From Bacteroidales bacterium (GTDB taxonomy: Bacteria; Bacteroidota; Bacteroidia; Bacteroidales; Muribaculaceae): a stretch of 64,000 nt of DNA. Position numbers and translations under genes: made by a program. The notes under the pieces were generated by a model that was not told the DNA's origin, did not search any database, and saw only the letters and a list, made by a program, of their open reading frames with translations. Positions 35,099-44,962 of this stretch are shown here, in pieces (positions within the stretch are counted from its first letter, which is position 1; each line of letters opens with the position of its first letter). Location: NCBI GenBank assembly GCA_015061055.1, contig SUXH01000004.1, forward strand, positions 62,001 to 126,000, given 5' to 3'.

Positions 35099-36037
35099 AT
35101 GCTCGTTTCGATTGTAATACCGGTATATAACCGAGCGGAAATGGTAAAAGAAACGCTCGAATCGGTGAGTCGTCAGACTCATCGACCACTTCACATTATA
35201 TTGGTTGACAATAATTCAACCGATAATACATATTCTGTGTTGCAAGACTTCAAAGAAAAAAAAGAGACGACCGATTTTAAGGTAGATGTTATTGAGGAAA
35301 AGAAATCGGGGGTATGTGCTGCCAGAAATGCGGGTGCTCGATTGGTAAAAAGTGAGTGGCTGATGTTTTTCGATAGTGATGACACTATGGACGAATGTTT
35401 GGTGGCAAAATATGTCGAAAAAATAGCTGAATGTGGAGGTGATGTTGATGTGGTAACCACTGATGCTGATTTTAATGAGAATGGCAAGGTGAGTAGAGTG
35501 AATTTTGCCCGTTCAAATTTCTTTGAGAATCATATTTTCCATTCTAATCTATCGACACAGCGATATATAATGCGCCGAGAGCTGTTTGAGCGTGCTGGTG
35601 GTTGGAATGAGGCTGTGCAATGTTGGAATGACTGGGAACTTGGCGTGAGGGTGTTGTTGCAGAATCCTCGTGTGGTAGCGGTCGATGACGGAGTGTATGT
35701 ACACGTACGTGTGCATAATAAGTCGATAACAGGAGCAAGGTATTCGCAAAATCCTCAACGTAGAGAAAATGCAATTACTATGGCTGTTTCGGCTGTGGAA
35801 CATTCCGACTATAAAGATAAAGAACGAATAGTAAAATTGCTGAAAATGCGGCGATTTGTCCTTGCCGGATTGTATTTGAAAGAAGGGAAAAAGGATGAAG
35901 CTCGTCGCTATTACAATGGGTCCTACGATGATATAAAGGACTACAAGATGTTGCGTTGTCTTGCTCCTATAGTGTATAGATATGTAAGCATGGGCGGTCG
36001 TGGAATAGACCGATTGTTGAAAATGATGGTTAAGTGA
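35099..36037 (+). CDS. Glycosyltransferase family 2 protein
   Basis: A 312-residue GT2: LVSIVIPVYNRAEMVKETLE, GVCAARNAGARLVKSEWLMF and the donor-site FFDSDDTMDE (near residue 95), then WNDWELGVRVLLQNP with the acidic residue of the acceptor side. It ends 4 bases from the convergent GT2 at 36042, leaving no room for a terminator. Confidence 0.92.
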   Translation: MLVSIVIPVYNRAEMVKETLESVSRQTHRPLHIILVDNNSTDNTYSVLQDFKEKKETTDFKVDVIEEKKSGVCAARNAGARLVKSEWLMFFDSDDTMDECLVAKYVEKIAECGGDVDVVTTDADFNENGKVSRVNFARSNFFENHIFHSNLSTQRYIMRRELFERAGGWNEAVQCWNDWELGVRVLLQNPRVVAVDDGVYVHVRVHNKSITGARYSQNPQRRENAITMAVSAVEHSDYKDKERIVKLLKMRRFVLAGLYLKEGKKDEARRYYNGSYDDIKDYKMLRCLAPIVYRYVSMGGRGIDRLLKMMVK

Positions 36038-36041
36038 GAGG

Positions 36042-37061
36042 CTAATAATTCTGATTTTGTGGTCTTAACTTATTGATGAAAGAAATCGTTTTAGCCCACA
36101 CAAGCATTGTGCTGTAAGATAGTGAGAATAATTTAAGCAGGTTGTATTTTAAGTTGTTGCTTAGCGTTGGAAGAGGATAATATCCAATTTCTTGAAGGCA
36201 GAGTAAGTGTTTCTGTTTATCGCATTTACTTAGTGTACTATTGAAAATGTTGAAGATGTAATCACAAATTAGATAAGACATTCGATTGTTCAATGCTTGT
36301 TCGTGTGTGATTGTGTTTTGTGGTAGATCTTTGTAATCTGCTGTAAGTTTCAGCGTTTGAAAAAAATCGTTTAAACTCTTGTGCCATTGTTGAGGTGTCT
36401 TGATTGACGTGATAGACCCATCACGCTTGATATAGGCATACAATGGAATATTGGTAAGAACAATTTCTTTAGCAAAGAAGAATGCTTGAGTAAGGAAATA
36501 TTCGTCTTCGTGAATAATACCATTAGGCATATAGATATTGGCTTGTATTAAGAAATCACGGCGAAAGCAGTAAGTACAAGCACCCTTAATAATGTTGTTT
36601 TCTGCTAAGTACTCGCAACCGGAATTGAACGACATAACCTTTGTCGATACTTTAGGGGTATGGGTGTGCGATGTGGGGTTGAAGATGTGCTGTGAGAGGT
36701 ATTTAACGATGTCGTATTTCTTGTAGTTAAGAAACGGAAATAGTTGGTCAACCGAGAAATCGAACCAATAATCATCGGGATCCATAAAAAAAATATATTT
36801 ACCCTTCGAAACTCGAATTCCAACGTTTCTGGCTGAGCTTAGACCTTGGTTTTTTTGTTCAATTAATGTAAAGTGGCTAATCTTAGCAAAAAGTTGCTTT
36901 GTCGTTTCTGAAATAGGTATAATAGAACCATCATTAATGAAAATCACTTCATAAAGAGTCTCTCCCCAATTTTGATTGATGATACTGGAGAGGCATTTAT
37001 TTACAAGTTCTTCAGGAACATTATAATAAGGAATGATTATGCTACAAAGAGTGCTGTTCAT
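36042..37061 (-). CDS. Glycosyltransferase family 2 protein
   Basis: A 339-residue GT2: LCSIIIPYYNVPEELVNKCL, NQGLSSARNVGIRVSKGKYI and the donor-site FFMDPDDYWF, followed by HEDEYFLTQAFFFAKE. The frame is open to 37085, but a -7 box on the minus strand (TACTTTTG, 37073-37080) lies inside that extension, so translation must start at the ATG at 37061 (MNSTLCSIII), which is also the family N-terminus. Confidence 0.9.
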   Translation of the reverse strand: MNSTLCSIIIPYYNVPEELVNKCLSSIINQNWGETLYEVIFINDGSIIPISETTKQLFAKISHFTLIEQKNQGLSSARNVGIRVSKGKYIFFMDPDDYWFDFSVDQLFPFLNYKKYDIVKYLSQHIFNPTSHTHTPKVSTKVMSFNSGCEYLAENNIIKGACTYCFRRDFLIQANIYMPNGIIHEDEYFLTQAFFFAKEIVLTNIPLYAYIKRDGSITSIKTPQQWHKSLNDFFQTLKLTADYKDLPQNTITHEQALNNRMSYLICDYIFNIFNSTLSKCDKQKHLLCLQEIGYYPLPTLSNNLKYNLLKLFSLSYSTMLVWAKTISFINKLRPQNQNY

Positions 37062-37072
37062 ATATCGTAATG

Positions 37073-37080
37073 CAAAAGTA
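37073..37080 (-). promoter_or_regulatory. -7 box that fixes the start of the GT2 gene at 37061
   Basis: The minus strand reads TACTTTTG. Transcription would begin about 8 bases before the ATG at 37061, excluding the upstream in-frame ATG at 37085. Confidence 0.5.
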
Positions 37081-37129
37081 ATCAATATTTTGAATTTTTT
37101 GTGAGAAAAAACAAGGGTAAAGTATTATT

Positions 37130-37163
37130 TTGAAGTTAAAAGGGAATTTTTTTTGTAACTTTG
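37130..37163 (+). promoter_or_regulatory. Promoter of the topoisomerase IV B gene
   Basis: TAACTTTG at 37156-37163 is an exact -7 box. TTG at 37130-37132 lies 23 bases upstream, a little wide of the usual 19-21. The leader is about 50 bases. Confidence 0.5.
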
Positions 37164-37219
37164 TGAGATTAATGAGATACCGAATAGAAATATAGTAAGA
37201 AGTAGACTATAAAACTGAT

Positions 37220-39151
37220 ATGGCAGAGGAAAACGAAATAAAAGATGCCGAGTTGAATGTAGCCGGTGGAAATTACGACAAACTTGTAACACTTGAAGCA
37301 CTCGAACATATACGTCGTCGTCCGGGTATGTATATTGGAAAACTTGGAGATGGCTCACAGAGTGATGATGGTATATATGTGTTGTTCAAAGAAATAATGG
37401 ACAATGCTATCGATGAACATGCCGCGGGATATGGCTCTGTGATAGAAGTTGAGGTGAGCGAAGGTGTGGTTTCCATTCGTGACCATGGTCGAGGAATCCC
37501 TCTTGATTATGTGAGTAAGGCTGCTACGTTGATGAATACAAGTGGTAAGTTTGATACACAGAATTATAAAAGTTCGGTGGGACTGAATGGTGTGGGCTTG
37601 AAAGCCACGAATGCGTTGTCGGAGTGCTGCTATGTACAGAGTGTTCGTGATGGAATGACTTCGTATGCATCATTTGAATGTGGCAAACTTGTTAGCGAGA
37701 GCGGTATAATTCCTGCTGAATCGGGTGCGCCCAATGGTACGCTTATACAGTTCAAGCCTGATAATACTATATTTGTAAATTATAACTATAATGATGACTT
37801 CGTGGAAAGAATGATTAAAAATTACACATTCTTGAACACGGGTCTTACTATCATTTATAATGGAAAGAAATATCATTCGCGTAATGGTCTTAGCGACCTT
37901 GTGAATGAGTATATGACTAATGATCCTCTTTATCCTCTTATACATTTTAAGGATAAGGATATTGAAGTAGTGATAACTCATGCTGCTCAGTATGGCGAAG
38001 AGTTCTATTCGTTTGTTAATGGTCAACACACCACACAAGGGGGAACGCATCAGAGCGCATTCCGTGAGGCATTAAGTCGTACCATCAAGGAATTCTATAA
38101 TAAAGGTTTTGAGTATGCCGATATTCGTAACGGTATCGTGGCAGCGGTAAGTATTAAGGTTGTGGAACCAATCTTTGAGTCGCAGACAAAGATTCGTCTG
38201 GGTAGTACTGTGATGTATAAAGATGGTCCTACGATTTATAAGTTTATAAATGACTTTATGAAGAAGGAACTTGATAACTTCTTGCATAAAGAACCTCATG
38301 TAGCCGAAGTTATGCTTCGAAAAATCACTGAGAGTGAAAAGGAACGAAAGGCGATGGCGGGCGTAACAAAAATTGCTCGTGAACGTGCCAAGAAAGTTGC
38401 CTTGCATAATCGCAAACTTCGTGATTGTAGAGTGCATTTCAATGATAATAAGGGTGATAAACGTGCTGAAAGTATGATTTTTATTACTGAGGGTGATTCG
38501 GCAAGTGGCTCTATTACGAAAATTCGTGATGTAGAAACTCAAGCAGTGTTCTCATTGCGAGGAAAGCCTTTAAATTCATACGGAAAGAAACAGAAAGTGG
38601 TGTATGAAAACGAAGAATTCAATCTGCTGCAAGCTGCATTGAATATCGAAGGCGGTATCGATGGATTGCGCTACAATAAGGTAATCATTGCCACCGATGC
38701 CGACGTTGATGGTATGCACATTCGTTTGCTTATGCTTACATTCTTGCTTCAGTTCTTCCCCGAATTGGTTAAGACAGGGCACGTGTATATACTTCAAACC
38801 CCTCTATTTCGTGTGCGCAACAAGAAGGAGGCAAAACGCAAGTCGCGTAAGAGTGGTGTAGCATCTCAGGCAGGTCCGGAAACTTATTATTGTTATACCG
38901 AAGAAGAACGCCTTGCCGCTATCGAAAAACTTGGAGAGAATGCCGAGATAACTCGATTTAAAGGTCTTGGTGAAATTTCGCCCGATGAGTTCAAGGGTTT
39001 TATAGGTCCGGATATGCGTCTTGATAGAGTTACGTTGCGCAAAGAAGATTCGGTGAAAGAGATGCTTGAGTTCTATATGGGTAAGAATACTATGGAACGT
39101 CAGAATTTTATTATTGATAACCTTGTAGTAGAAGATGATTCAGAATTGTAA
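37220..39151 (+). CDS. parE: DNA topoisomerase IV subunit B (type IIA topoisomerase ATPase subunit)
   Basis: ATPase subunit of the enzyme that decatenates replicated chromosomes. The GHKL ATPase domain is seen in [26 protein letters not shown] (Mg-binding Asn), DHGRGIPLD and [17 protein letters not shown]. The transducer domain follows, then the TOPRIM domain with [11 protein letters not shown] and the metal-binding [12 protein letters not shown], and the C-terminus [17 protein letters not shown]. The 643-residue length without the long GyrB insertion, and the coaD/S41 neighbourhood common in Bacteroidales, favour ParE over GyrB. The catalytic-tyrosine subunit is not in the window. Confidence 0.9.
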   Translation: MAEENEIKDAELNVAGGNYDKLVTLEALEHIRRRPGMYIGKLGDGSQSDDGIYVLFKEIMDNAIDEHAAGYGSVIEVEVSEGVVSIRDHGRGIPLDYVSKAATLMNTSGKFDTQNYKSSVGLNGVGLKATNALSECCYVQSVRDGMTSYASFECGKLVSESGIIPAESGAPNGTLIQFKPDNTIFVNYNYNDDFVERMIKNYTFLNTGLTIIYNGKKYHSRNGLSDLVNEYMTNDPLYPLIHFKDKDIEVVITHAAQYGEEFYSFVNGQHTTQGGTHQSAFREALSRTIKEFYNKGFEYADIRNGIVAAVSIKVVEPIFESQTKIRLGSTVMYKDGPTIYKFINDFMKKELDNFLHKEPHVAEVMLRKITESEKERKAMAGVTKIARERAKKVALHNRKLRDCRVHFNDNKGDKRAESMIFITEGDSASGSITKIRDVETQAVFSLRGKPLNSYGKKQKVVYENEEFNLLQAALNIEGGIDGLRYNKVIIATDADVDGMHIRLLMLTFLLQFFPELVKTGHVYILQTPLFRVRNKKEAKRKSRKSGVASQAGPETYYCYTEEERLAAIEKLGENAEITRFKGLGEISPDEFKGFIGPDMRLDRVTLRKEDSVKEMLEFYMGKNTMERQNFIIDNLVVEDDSEL

Positions 39152-39632
39152 GTCGAGAAAAAGTGTGGCTATGTTCCCCGGAACATTCGATCCATTTACT
39201 ATAGGTCACGAGTCGATAGTAGAACGTGCATTGTCCCTATTTGATGAAGTCGTGGTGGCGGTGGTGAACAATGCGGAGAAACATTCGTTTATGACTTTGG
39301 ATAATAGGCTGAACTTTATAAAAAGTATTTATTCGGATAATCCGCGTGTGAGAGTGGTTGCTTTCGAAGGATTGATGCTTGATGTGGCACGTACTGAAGG
39401 CGCTACTTGTGTGGTGAGAGGTGTGCGTACTGTTCAAGACTTTGAGTATGAAAAGAATTTAGGCGATATCTATCGTGCTACAGGCAATCTTGAAACAGTG
39501 TTGTTATGTTCTTATCCTGAAGTGGCATTTGTTAGCTCTACTATGGTGAGAGCGCATCTAATACATGGGTATGATGTAACTGCTTATTTGCCTAAGAATG
39601 CTGATAAGTCGTTGTTGCCAAACATAAAGTAA
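39135..39632 (+). CDS. coaD: Phosphopantetheine adenylyltransferase
   Basis: Penultimate enzyme of coenzyme A synthesis (4'-phosphopantetheine + ATP to dephospho-CoA). It is a nucleotidyltransferase-fold protein with the TxGH motif in [31 protein letters not shown] for substrate binding and the C-terminal SSTMVRAH. The ATG at 39135 overlaps the topoisomerase gene by 17 bases and gives 165 residues; a GTG at 39165 would give 155, closer to the family norm, and is a realistic alternative. Confidence 0.95.
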   Translation: MIQNCKSRKSVAMFPGTFDPFTIGHESIVERALSLFDEVVVAVVNNAEKHSFMTLDNRLNFIKSIYSDNPRVRVVAFEGLMLDVARTEGATCVVRGVRTVQDFEYEKNLGDIYRATGNLETVLLCSYPEVAFVSSTMVRAHLIHGYDVTAYLPKNADKSLLPNIK

Positions 39633-39671
39633 ACCCCAAGTGGTATTTAAATAAAATCAACTTATATAAAA

Positions 39672-41267
39672 ATGAAAATAGTAAGAATTGTATTAATGGC
39701 GATTGTTGCGTTGAGTATGGTTGTTGAAATACAGGCGAAGAACTCAAGAACAGCAAATATGAAGAAATTGATGAATGCCGAGTTTGCCATTAGTGAATTT
39801 TATGTTGATAGTGTGAGTGATGATAAATTGGTGGAAGATGCCATTCGCGGAATGCTCGACAAACTCGATCCTCATTCCAGTTATACTACTGCCGAAGAGA
39901 CTCAAGAGCTACAGCAACCATTACAAGGTAAATTCAGTGGGATTGGTATTTCTTTCAATATGAAAGAAGATACATTATATGTGATTTCGCTTATATCGGG
40001 TGGTCCATCTGAGAGGGTTGGACTTCGCCCCGGCGACCGCATTGTGAGTGTGAATGATACCACAGTTGCCGGCGTAAAGATGAAAACCAATGATATACGC
40101 AAGCGATTAATGGGTAAAAAGGGAACGCTTGTGAGAGTGGGAGTGAAACGTCCCGGGGTTGCCGATGTGATTATGTTTGGTATTACACGCGATGAAATTC
40201 CTATTTATAGTGTAGATGCATCGTATATGGTGGATTCTAAAACAGGTTATGTTCGCATAAGCCGATTTGCTGAAGCTACAGCCGATGAGTTTGCCGAAGC
40301 TTTTGAAAAATTGAAAAAGCAGGGAATGAAACAGTTGATACTCGACCTTAGTGATAATGGCGGAGGTTATCTTAATACTGCGGTTGAAATTGCCAATTGG
40401 TTCTTGCAAGCAGGTGAAACAATAGTGTATACCGAAGGAAATCGCTCTCCTCGATATGATGCTACTGCTAATGGAAGAGGAAAATTCAAGGATGGAAAAA
40501 TAGTGGTGCTTGTTAATCAAAACTCTGCTTCGGCGAGTGAAATTGTGGCAGGTGCTATTCAAGATTGGGATCGTGGGGTGGTTGTTGGTCGCCGTACTTT
40601 CGGGAAAGGTCTTGTACAGCGTCAATTCGGATTTGAAGATGGTTCGATGATGCGTCTTACAACAGCTCGTTATTATACTCCTTCGGGACGCTGTATCCAA
40701 AAACCATATAAACTCGGTGCAAAAGAGGATTACGCTCGTGATGTATATAATCGCTATAAAGATGGTGAATTGATGCATGCCGATAGCATACATGTAGCTG
40801 ATTCATTGAGATTTAAAACGATGAAAACGGGTAGAGTGATTTATGGTGGTGGCGGTATCATACCCGATGTGTTTGTCCCTGTCGATACTACTGAATATAG
40901 CGAGTATTATGGCAAACTGAATACAAAAGGTGTGTTTATTCAATATATATTAGGTTATGTCGATGTTCATCGTGATGAAATTAAGTCGAAATATGCCGAT
41001 GTAGCAGCCTTTGATAAAGGATTTGTGGTAACCGATGAAATGTTGAAAGATCTAATTGCAATGGGTGAGAAGGAAGATATAAAATACGATGAATCACAGT
41101 TTAATACAAGTAAAGCTGTAATAGAATTGATATTGAAGTCGCTTATTGCTCGTGATGTGTATGATCAAGAGGCGTTCACAATTATATACAATCGTCGCAA
41201 TGACTTGCTCAAGGAAGGTCTGAGAGTGATTAACGATGATGAATTGTACAAAAAAATGTTGCAATAA
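39672..41267 (+). CDS. S41-family carboxyl-terminal processing protease
   Basis: A 531-residue exported serine protease of the CtpA/Prc type: signal peptide (1-22, ending IQAKN), a helical lead-in with the DKLDPHSSY motif, a PDZ domain (about 80-165; GIGISFNMKEDTLYV, ERVGLRPGDRIVSV), and the peptidase core with the Ser in VNQNSASASEIVAGA (near residue 288) and the Lys in RRTFGKGLVQ (near 310), the Ser-Lys dyad. The C-terminal 130 residues hold a helical extension. Acts in the periplasm on proteins with exposed C-termini. Third gene of the parE-coaD group. Confidence 0.95.
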   Translation: MKIVRIVLMAIVALSMVVEIQAKNSRTANMKKLMNAEFAISEFYVDSVSDDKLVEDAIRGMLDKLDPHSSYTTAEETQELQQPLQGKFSGIGISFNMKEDTLYVISLISGGPSERVGLRPGDRIVSVNDTTVAGVKMKTNDIRKRLMGKKGTLVRVGVKRPGVADVIMFGITRDEIPIYSVDASYMVDSKTGYVRISRFAEATADEFAEAFEKLKKQGMKQLILDLSDNGGGYLNTAVEIANWFLQAGETIVYTEGNRSPRYDATANGRGKFKDGKIVVLVNQNSASASEIVAGAIQDWDRGVVVGRRTFGKGLVQRQFGFEDGSMMRLTTARYYTPSGRCIQKPYKLGAKEDYARDVYNRYKDGELMHADSIHVADSLRFKTMKTGRVIYGGGGIIPDVFVPVDTTEYSEYYGKLNTKGVFIQYILGYVDVHRDEIKSKYADVAAFDKGFVVTDEMLKDLIAMGEKEDIKYDESQFNTSKAVIELILKSLIARDVYDQEAFTIIYNRRNDLLKEGLRVINDDELYKKMLQ

Positions 41268-41304
41268 GAGATTAACGAAGAATATTTAGGGTGTGTGATT
41301 TATG

Positions 41305-42462
41305 TTATTTGTGAAGTGGTCGCCAAGTATAATTATAAGTAGTGTGTTGGCGGCTCTTGATACTATAGTATAGTGAGAAAAATGGTTGGGCAAACGTATA
41401 GAATGGAACTAATGCGTTTGCTCGACTTGTTTTTAGGAGGTTGCCGGTTCTATGGTAAATGTGTAGATGTGTCGTAGTGGTAAGAATGAGAAGAAGTAGC
41501 GCAAAGCCATATACAACAATGTTGGTGTAGGAAAGTGCTATTGCGGCAATTAGAGTTGAGCTACTTATAAGGGGCAACAATGATTTGATTGCGAAAAGAG
41601 GGAATGCCGCTGAGTTTATCATTCTTTCGGTGAATTTGCGTCGCAAGTGTGTGATGCTAAATTCGTGATCGGGATTAGGTTGAAGAATTTGTATCAAACT
41701 TTCGTGAGAAATTTCGACGCTTGTGTTGTGACGAGTAGCTATCTCGTTGATAAAAAGATCATCATCGCCAAAGTGAAGATGCATTGAACGGGAAAATCCC
41801 TTGTTTTTGAAGAATAAACTTTTTCGATAAGCAAGATTCTCGCTTGTGCCACGATATGGTTTGTGGCGTAGAGCGTGACAAAGGTATTTAATGGTGTCGT
41901 AGTGGTAAATATGTTGATTAAAACGAGATGATAACTGCTGCTGAATGTGACCGATAACAATATCGGCTCCATTGTTGAAGTGTTGAGCAATAGATTCTAT
42001 CCATCGATTAGATACGGGAACACAATTTCCATTGGTGGTGATGATGATATCGTATTGAGCCGCTTTAATACCCACCATTACAGCCAATTTCTTGCGAGAA
42101 AGGTTGCGGGCATCGTTAGGCGTATATGTAACTCGGAGATTAGGCGTTTTCCCCACCATATCTTCGAGTAGGCTATTGGTGGCTTCGTTAGCACCATCAT
42201 TAACAATGATTATTTCATAGAGTGGATATTCTTGAGATAGAAATTTATTTAGATTGCGCGACAAGTTTTCGGTATCGTTGTCGGCATAAATAATTACCGA
42301 AACACCCTCTCGGTTGTTATTGTTGAGTGATTTGCTATTCTTGATACAATTCTTCAATGAATGAAGATTTAGGTACTCCCATAAAATGAAAATAAGAGCT
42401 ATAAAGAGAGAAATCCCTAAAAGAATTAAAATGATTGGCTCGAAGTTAAAAGAAATAGTCAT
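41305..42462 (-). CDS. Membrane glycosyltransferase family 2 protein
   Basis: A 385-residue GT2 with one N-terminal helix (about 10-32), the catalytic domain (VSVIIYADNDTENLSRNLNK, IIIVNDGANEATN, DIIITTNGNCVPVS, HFGDDDLFINEI) and C-terminal helices (about 295-340), as in processive or membrane-anchored transferases. The frame is open to 42687, but that start would overlap the flippase gene, and a minus-strand -7 box (TAATTTTG, 42531-42538) lies inside the extension, so the ATG at 42462 (MTISFNFEPIIL) is chosen. Convergent with the S41 protease, divergent from the flippase. Confidence 0.85.
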   Translation of the reverse strand: MTISFNFEPIILILLGISLFIALIFILWEYLNLHSLKNCIKNSKSLNNNNREGVSVIIYADNDTENLSRNLNKFLSQEYPLYEIIIVNDGANEATNSLLEDMVGKTPNLRVTYTPNDARNLSRKKLAVMVGIKAAQYDIIITTNGNCVPVSNRWIESIAQHFNNGADIVIGHIQQQLSSRFNQHIYHYDTIKYLCHALRHKPYRGTSENLAYRKSLFFKNKGFSRSMHLHFGDDDLFINEIATRHNTSVEISHESLIQILQPNPDHEFSITHLRRKFTERMINSAAFPLFAIKSLLPLISSSTLIAAIALSYTNIVVYGFALLLLILTTTTHLHIYHRTGNLLKTSRANALVPFYTFAQPFFSLYYSIKSRQHTTYNYTWRPLHK

Positions 42463-42470
42463 AAATGTTG

Positions 42471-42478
42471 TATCTTTG
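42471..42478 (+). promoter_or_regulatory. -7 box of the capsule locus flippase gene
   Basis: TATCTTTG, exact consensus, giving a leader of about 150 bases before 42636. Within the leader AATGCAAT (42556-42563) and ATTGCATT (42589-42596) form a perfect 8-bp inverted repeat. No -33 TTG stands at proper distance. Confidence 0.45.
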
Positions 42479-42530
42479 CATTTGTGTTGTGTAAAAATAT
42501 GTGGTTGATACCATAAGTTTTGATACAGCA

Positions 42531-42538
42531 CAAAATTA
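42531..42538 (-). promoter_or_regulatory. -7 box that fixes the start of the divergent GT2 gene
   Basis: The minus strand reads TAATTTTG. It predicts a leader of about 65 bases to the ATG at 42462 and excludes the upstream in-frame start at 42687. Confidence 0.5.
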
Positions 42539-42635
42539 CTAAAGATAGAGCAAAGAATGCAATGAAAAGTAATGATTTTATTAACAATATTGCATTTGGC
42601 GAAAAAATGCACGAGAATAGGTGCAGAAAAGATAA

Positions 42636-44057
42636 ATGAGTCAAGAAAATTTGCAACAAAATAGAACGACACGATTCTTAAAAGCAATCGGACTTTATGC
42701 GATAGGAAACCTGGGAAGTAAGTTGATTACTTTCCTAATGGTGCCATTGTATACATACTATGTGAATGCGTCCGATTATGGCTTTTACGACATTTGTCTC
42801 ACGTTGATATTTTTTGCAATTCCCTTTATGACACTGCAAATGCGAGATGGCGCATTTCGGTTTCTGGTAGATGCCGATGATGATAAGCGCAGGTCTATAG
42901 TCGTTACATTTGCTTATAGGGTGATGTTCGTGTCATCGATAGTTGCAATAATAGTGGGCGGTTGTGTCGAAATGTTTGTGTCGGTACAATATCTATGGCT
43001 TGCTATATTGTTGTTGATTGTGATGTCGTTCTACGAAGTTGTTGTGCAAATAACACGAGGACTTGGTAATACGGTAAGCTTCGTCGGTGCAGGTATAATA
43101 TCATCTTTGGGTATTGGTGTATTCAGTGTGGTGTTTGTAGTGTTCTTTGATATGGGTATCGAAGGCGTTTTTATTGCAAACATATTGGCTCGAGTGGTGG
43201 CATTGGGGTATATTGAAATAAAAGATCGTATTATATGCAGATATTTGGTCGCAAAACCCGACTATGGAACGATAAGAAATGAAATTCTTAAGTATACCTT
43301 ACCATTGATTCCGGGATTGGTGTTTTGGTGGATAATTGGAAGCACCGACCGGTTGTTTATAGAGCATTATTTGGGGTTGTCGGCAAATGGACTTTATGCG
43401 GTGGCATTCAGACTTGTGTCGGTGTTGCAAGTGTTGGCTACAATATTTTATCAAGCATGGCAGGAAACGGCTTTAAGACAATATGATAGTGACGATAGAG
43501 ATAAGTTTTTTTCGGATATGTTCAACAACTATCTGTATGTATTATTGTGTGTGTCGATAGTGTTTGTGTTTTCATTGAGAATGTGTTATGGTTGGCTTGT
43601 GAGTGAAGAGTTCTCGACAAGTGTTCAATATCTTTATCCAATGGCAGTATCGGTGGTGCTTTTTGCTCTTGTTGCATTTATGGATATGGGCTATCAATGT
43701 GCAAAAGATACAAAACGAACATTACCGGCAATAATCCTTGCCGCTGTGATAAATCTTGTGCTGAATTTTACGTTGATAAGATATATTGGACTATGGGGCG
43801 TAGTGACAACAAGCATTGTAACATACTTGGTGCTATTGGTGTATCGCATATATGATATGCGCCGATATTTCAAACTCAGATTATATAAACGCTCGATGAT
43901 TCCGGTGGTGCTACTACTGGTTGGTTTTGTATTGTATTGTGCAACGACTTCAATGGTGATTGATATTATAATGGTAGCATTTGTTTCGCTAGTATTTATC
44001 TTCTTTATGCCTGAAGAGATAAAAGCTATGTTGATGTCTAAAATAAGAAGAACTTGA
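42636..44057 (+). CDS. Polysaccharide flippase (Wzx-type, MOP superfamily)
   Basis: A 473-residue membrane protein with about 12-14 helices. The start (FLKAIGLYAIGNLGSKLITF, VPLYTYYVNASDYGFYDICL) and the WWIIGSTDRLFIEHYLGLSA segment are typical Wzx features. It flips the lipid-linked repeat unit so that the Wzy-type polymerase (47324) can polymerise it in the periplasm. First gene of the plus-strand capsule/EPS locus. Confidence 0.9.
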   Translation: MSQENLQQNRTTRFLKAIGLYAIGNLGSKLITFLMVPLYTYYVNASDYGFYDICLTLIFFAIPFMTLQMRDGAFRFLVDADDDKRRSIVVTFAYRVMFVSSIVAIIVGGCVEMFVSVQYLWLAILLLIVMSFYEVVVQITRGLGNTVSFVGAGIISSLGIGVFSVVFVVFFDMGIEGVFIANILARVVALGYIEIKDRIICRYLVAKPDYGTIRNEILKYTLPLIPGLVFWWIIGSTDRLFIEHYLGLSANGLYAVAFRLVSVLQVLATIFYQAWQETALRQYDSDDRDKFFSDMFNNYLYVLLCVSIVFVFSLRMCYGWLVSEEFSTSVQYLYPMAVSVVLFALVAFMDMGYQCAKDTKRTLPAIILAAVINLVLNFTLIRYIGLWGVVTTSIVTYLVLLVYRIYDMRRYFKLRLYKRSMIPVVLLLVGFVLYCATTSMVIDIIMVAFVSLVFIFFMPEEIKAMLMSKIRRT

Positions 44058-44140
44058 TTTTCGAGTGTTTTTCTTGATAGGTATAATAAACAGAGAGGAA
44101 ATACGTTATTATTAAATAATAAAATAAATAAATAAACGAA

Positions 44141-44950
44141 ATGCGTAAGAAATATATAATTGGGCTGATTGCAATAGCTTCGTTGGTAGTGAGTTCTTGT
44201 GTGACAAACAAAGGTAACTTGTCTTATTTTGAAAATGTAGATGAGGTGGACGTGTCGAAGGGAATAGGGTTGAACGACTATAGTATTAAAATAGTTCCGG
44301 ATGATGAGTTGAAAATTGTGATAACATCACAAGTCCCTGAGGCTACTATAGCTTATAACCTTCCGTTGGCAAATTATGCAAGCCAATCAACTGTGACAGC
44401 AACTTCATCGCCTGCAATTCAGACCTATGTAGTCGATAAACAAGGCTATATAACTATGCCGGTTTTAGGAAAGATACAAGTGGCAGGAAAGACAACAGAT
44501 GAAGTCGGTGCTGAAATTCTTGCTGAGATATCGAAGGATGTTAAAGACCCATTTGTAGAAGTTGCTTTTGTTGGTTTCAAGGTAAATGTACTTGGAGAAG
44601 TGAAAGAGCCTGGAACAAAGCTCGTGAGCAAGGAGCGCTACTCAATATTTGATGCGCTTGCTGATGCAAAAGATTTGACCGAATATGGTAAACGTGAAAA
44701 TGTGATGCTGATTCGTGAAGAAAATGGTGCTAAACACATATATCGTTTTAATCTTAATGATGTAAAGACTTTAGAGTCTCCATATTTCTATTTAAAACAG
44801 AATGATGTGATTTATGTAGAGCCTAACAAGATTAAGCAAGAAAATTCAAAATATAATCAGAATAATTCATATAAAATCAGTGTCGTTTCAACAGTGGTGA
44901 GTGCATGTTCGGTAATTGCATCATTGGTAATTGCGATGTTTATAAAATAA
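44141..44950 (+). CDS. Polysaccharide export outer-membrane lipoprotein (Wza-like)
   Basis: A 269-residue lipoprotein (signal ending VVSSC, cysteine at 20). It contains a poly-export domain (about 50-130; IKIVPDDELKIVITSQVPEA, GYITMPVLGKIQVAGKTTDE) and a SLBB-like domain (about 145-235; VNVLGEVKEPGTKLVSKERY). The last 25 residues form a hydrophobic helix (VVSTVVSACSVIASLVIAMF), which could span a membrane as the C-terminal helices of Wza do. Forms the export channel together with the Wzc-like kinase 12 bases downstream. Confidence 0.92.
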   Translation: MRKKYIIGLIAIASLVVSSCVTNKGNLSYFENVDEVDVSKGIGLNDYSIKIVPDDELKIVITSQVPEATIAYNLPLANYASQSTVTATSSPAIQTYVVDKQGYITMPVLGKIQVAGKTTDEVGAEILAEISKDVKDPFVEVAFVGFKVNVLGEVKEPGTKLVSKERYSIFDALADAKDLTEYGKRENVMLIREENGAKHIYRFNLNDVKTLESPYFYLKQNDVIYVEPNKIKQENSKYNQNNSYKISVVSTVVSACSVIASLVIAMFIK

Positions 44951-44962
44951 TATTAGGGTATT

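Noticed and set aside
40107-40793. A 228-codon open frame antisense to the S41 protease gene
   Set aside because: Shadow frame of an intact protease gene.
42463-42635. Invertible promoter of the type that controls Bacteroides capsule loci
   Set aside because: No pair of inverted repeats flanking the promoter was found; the 8-bp repeat at 42556/42589 lies inside the leader and does not enclose the promoter.
42463-42687. N-terminal extension of the minus-strand GT2 gene by 75 codons
   Set aside because: It would overlap the flippase start and contain the gene's own -7 box; the extension is not GT2-like.
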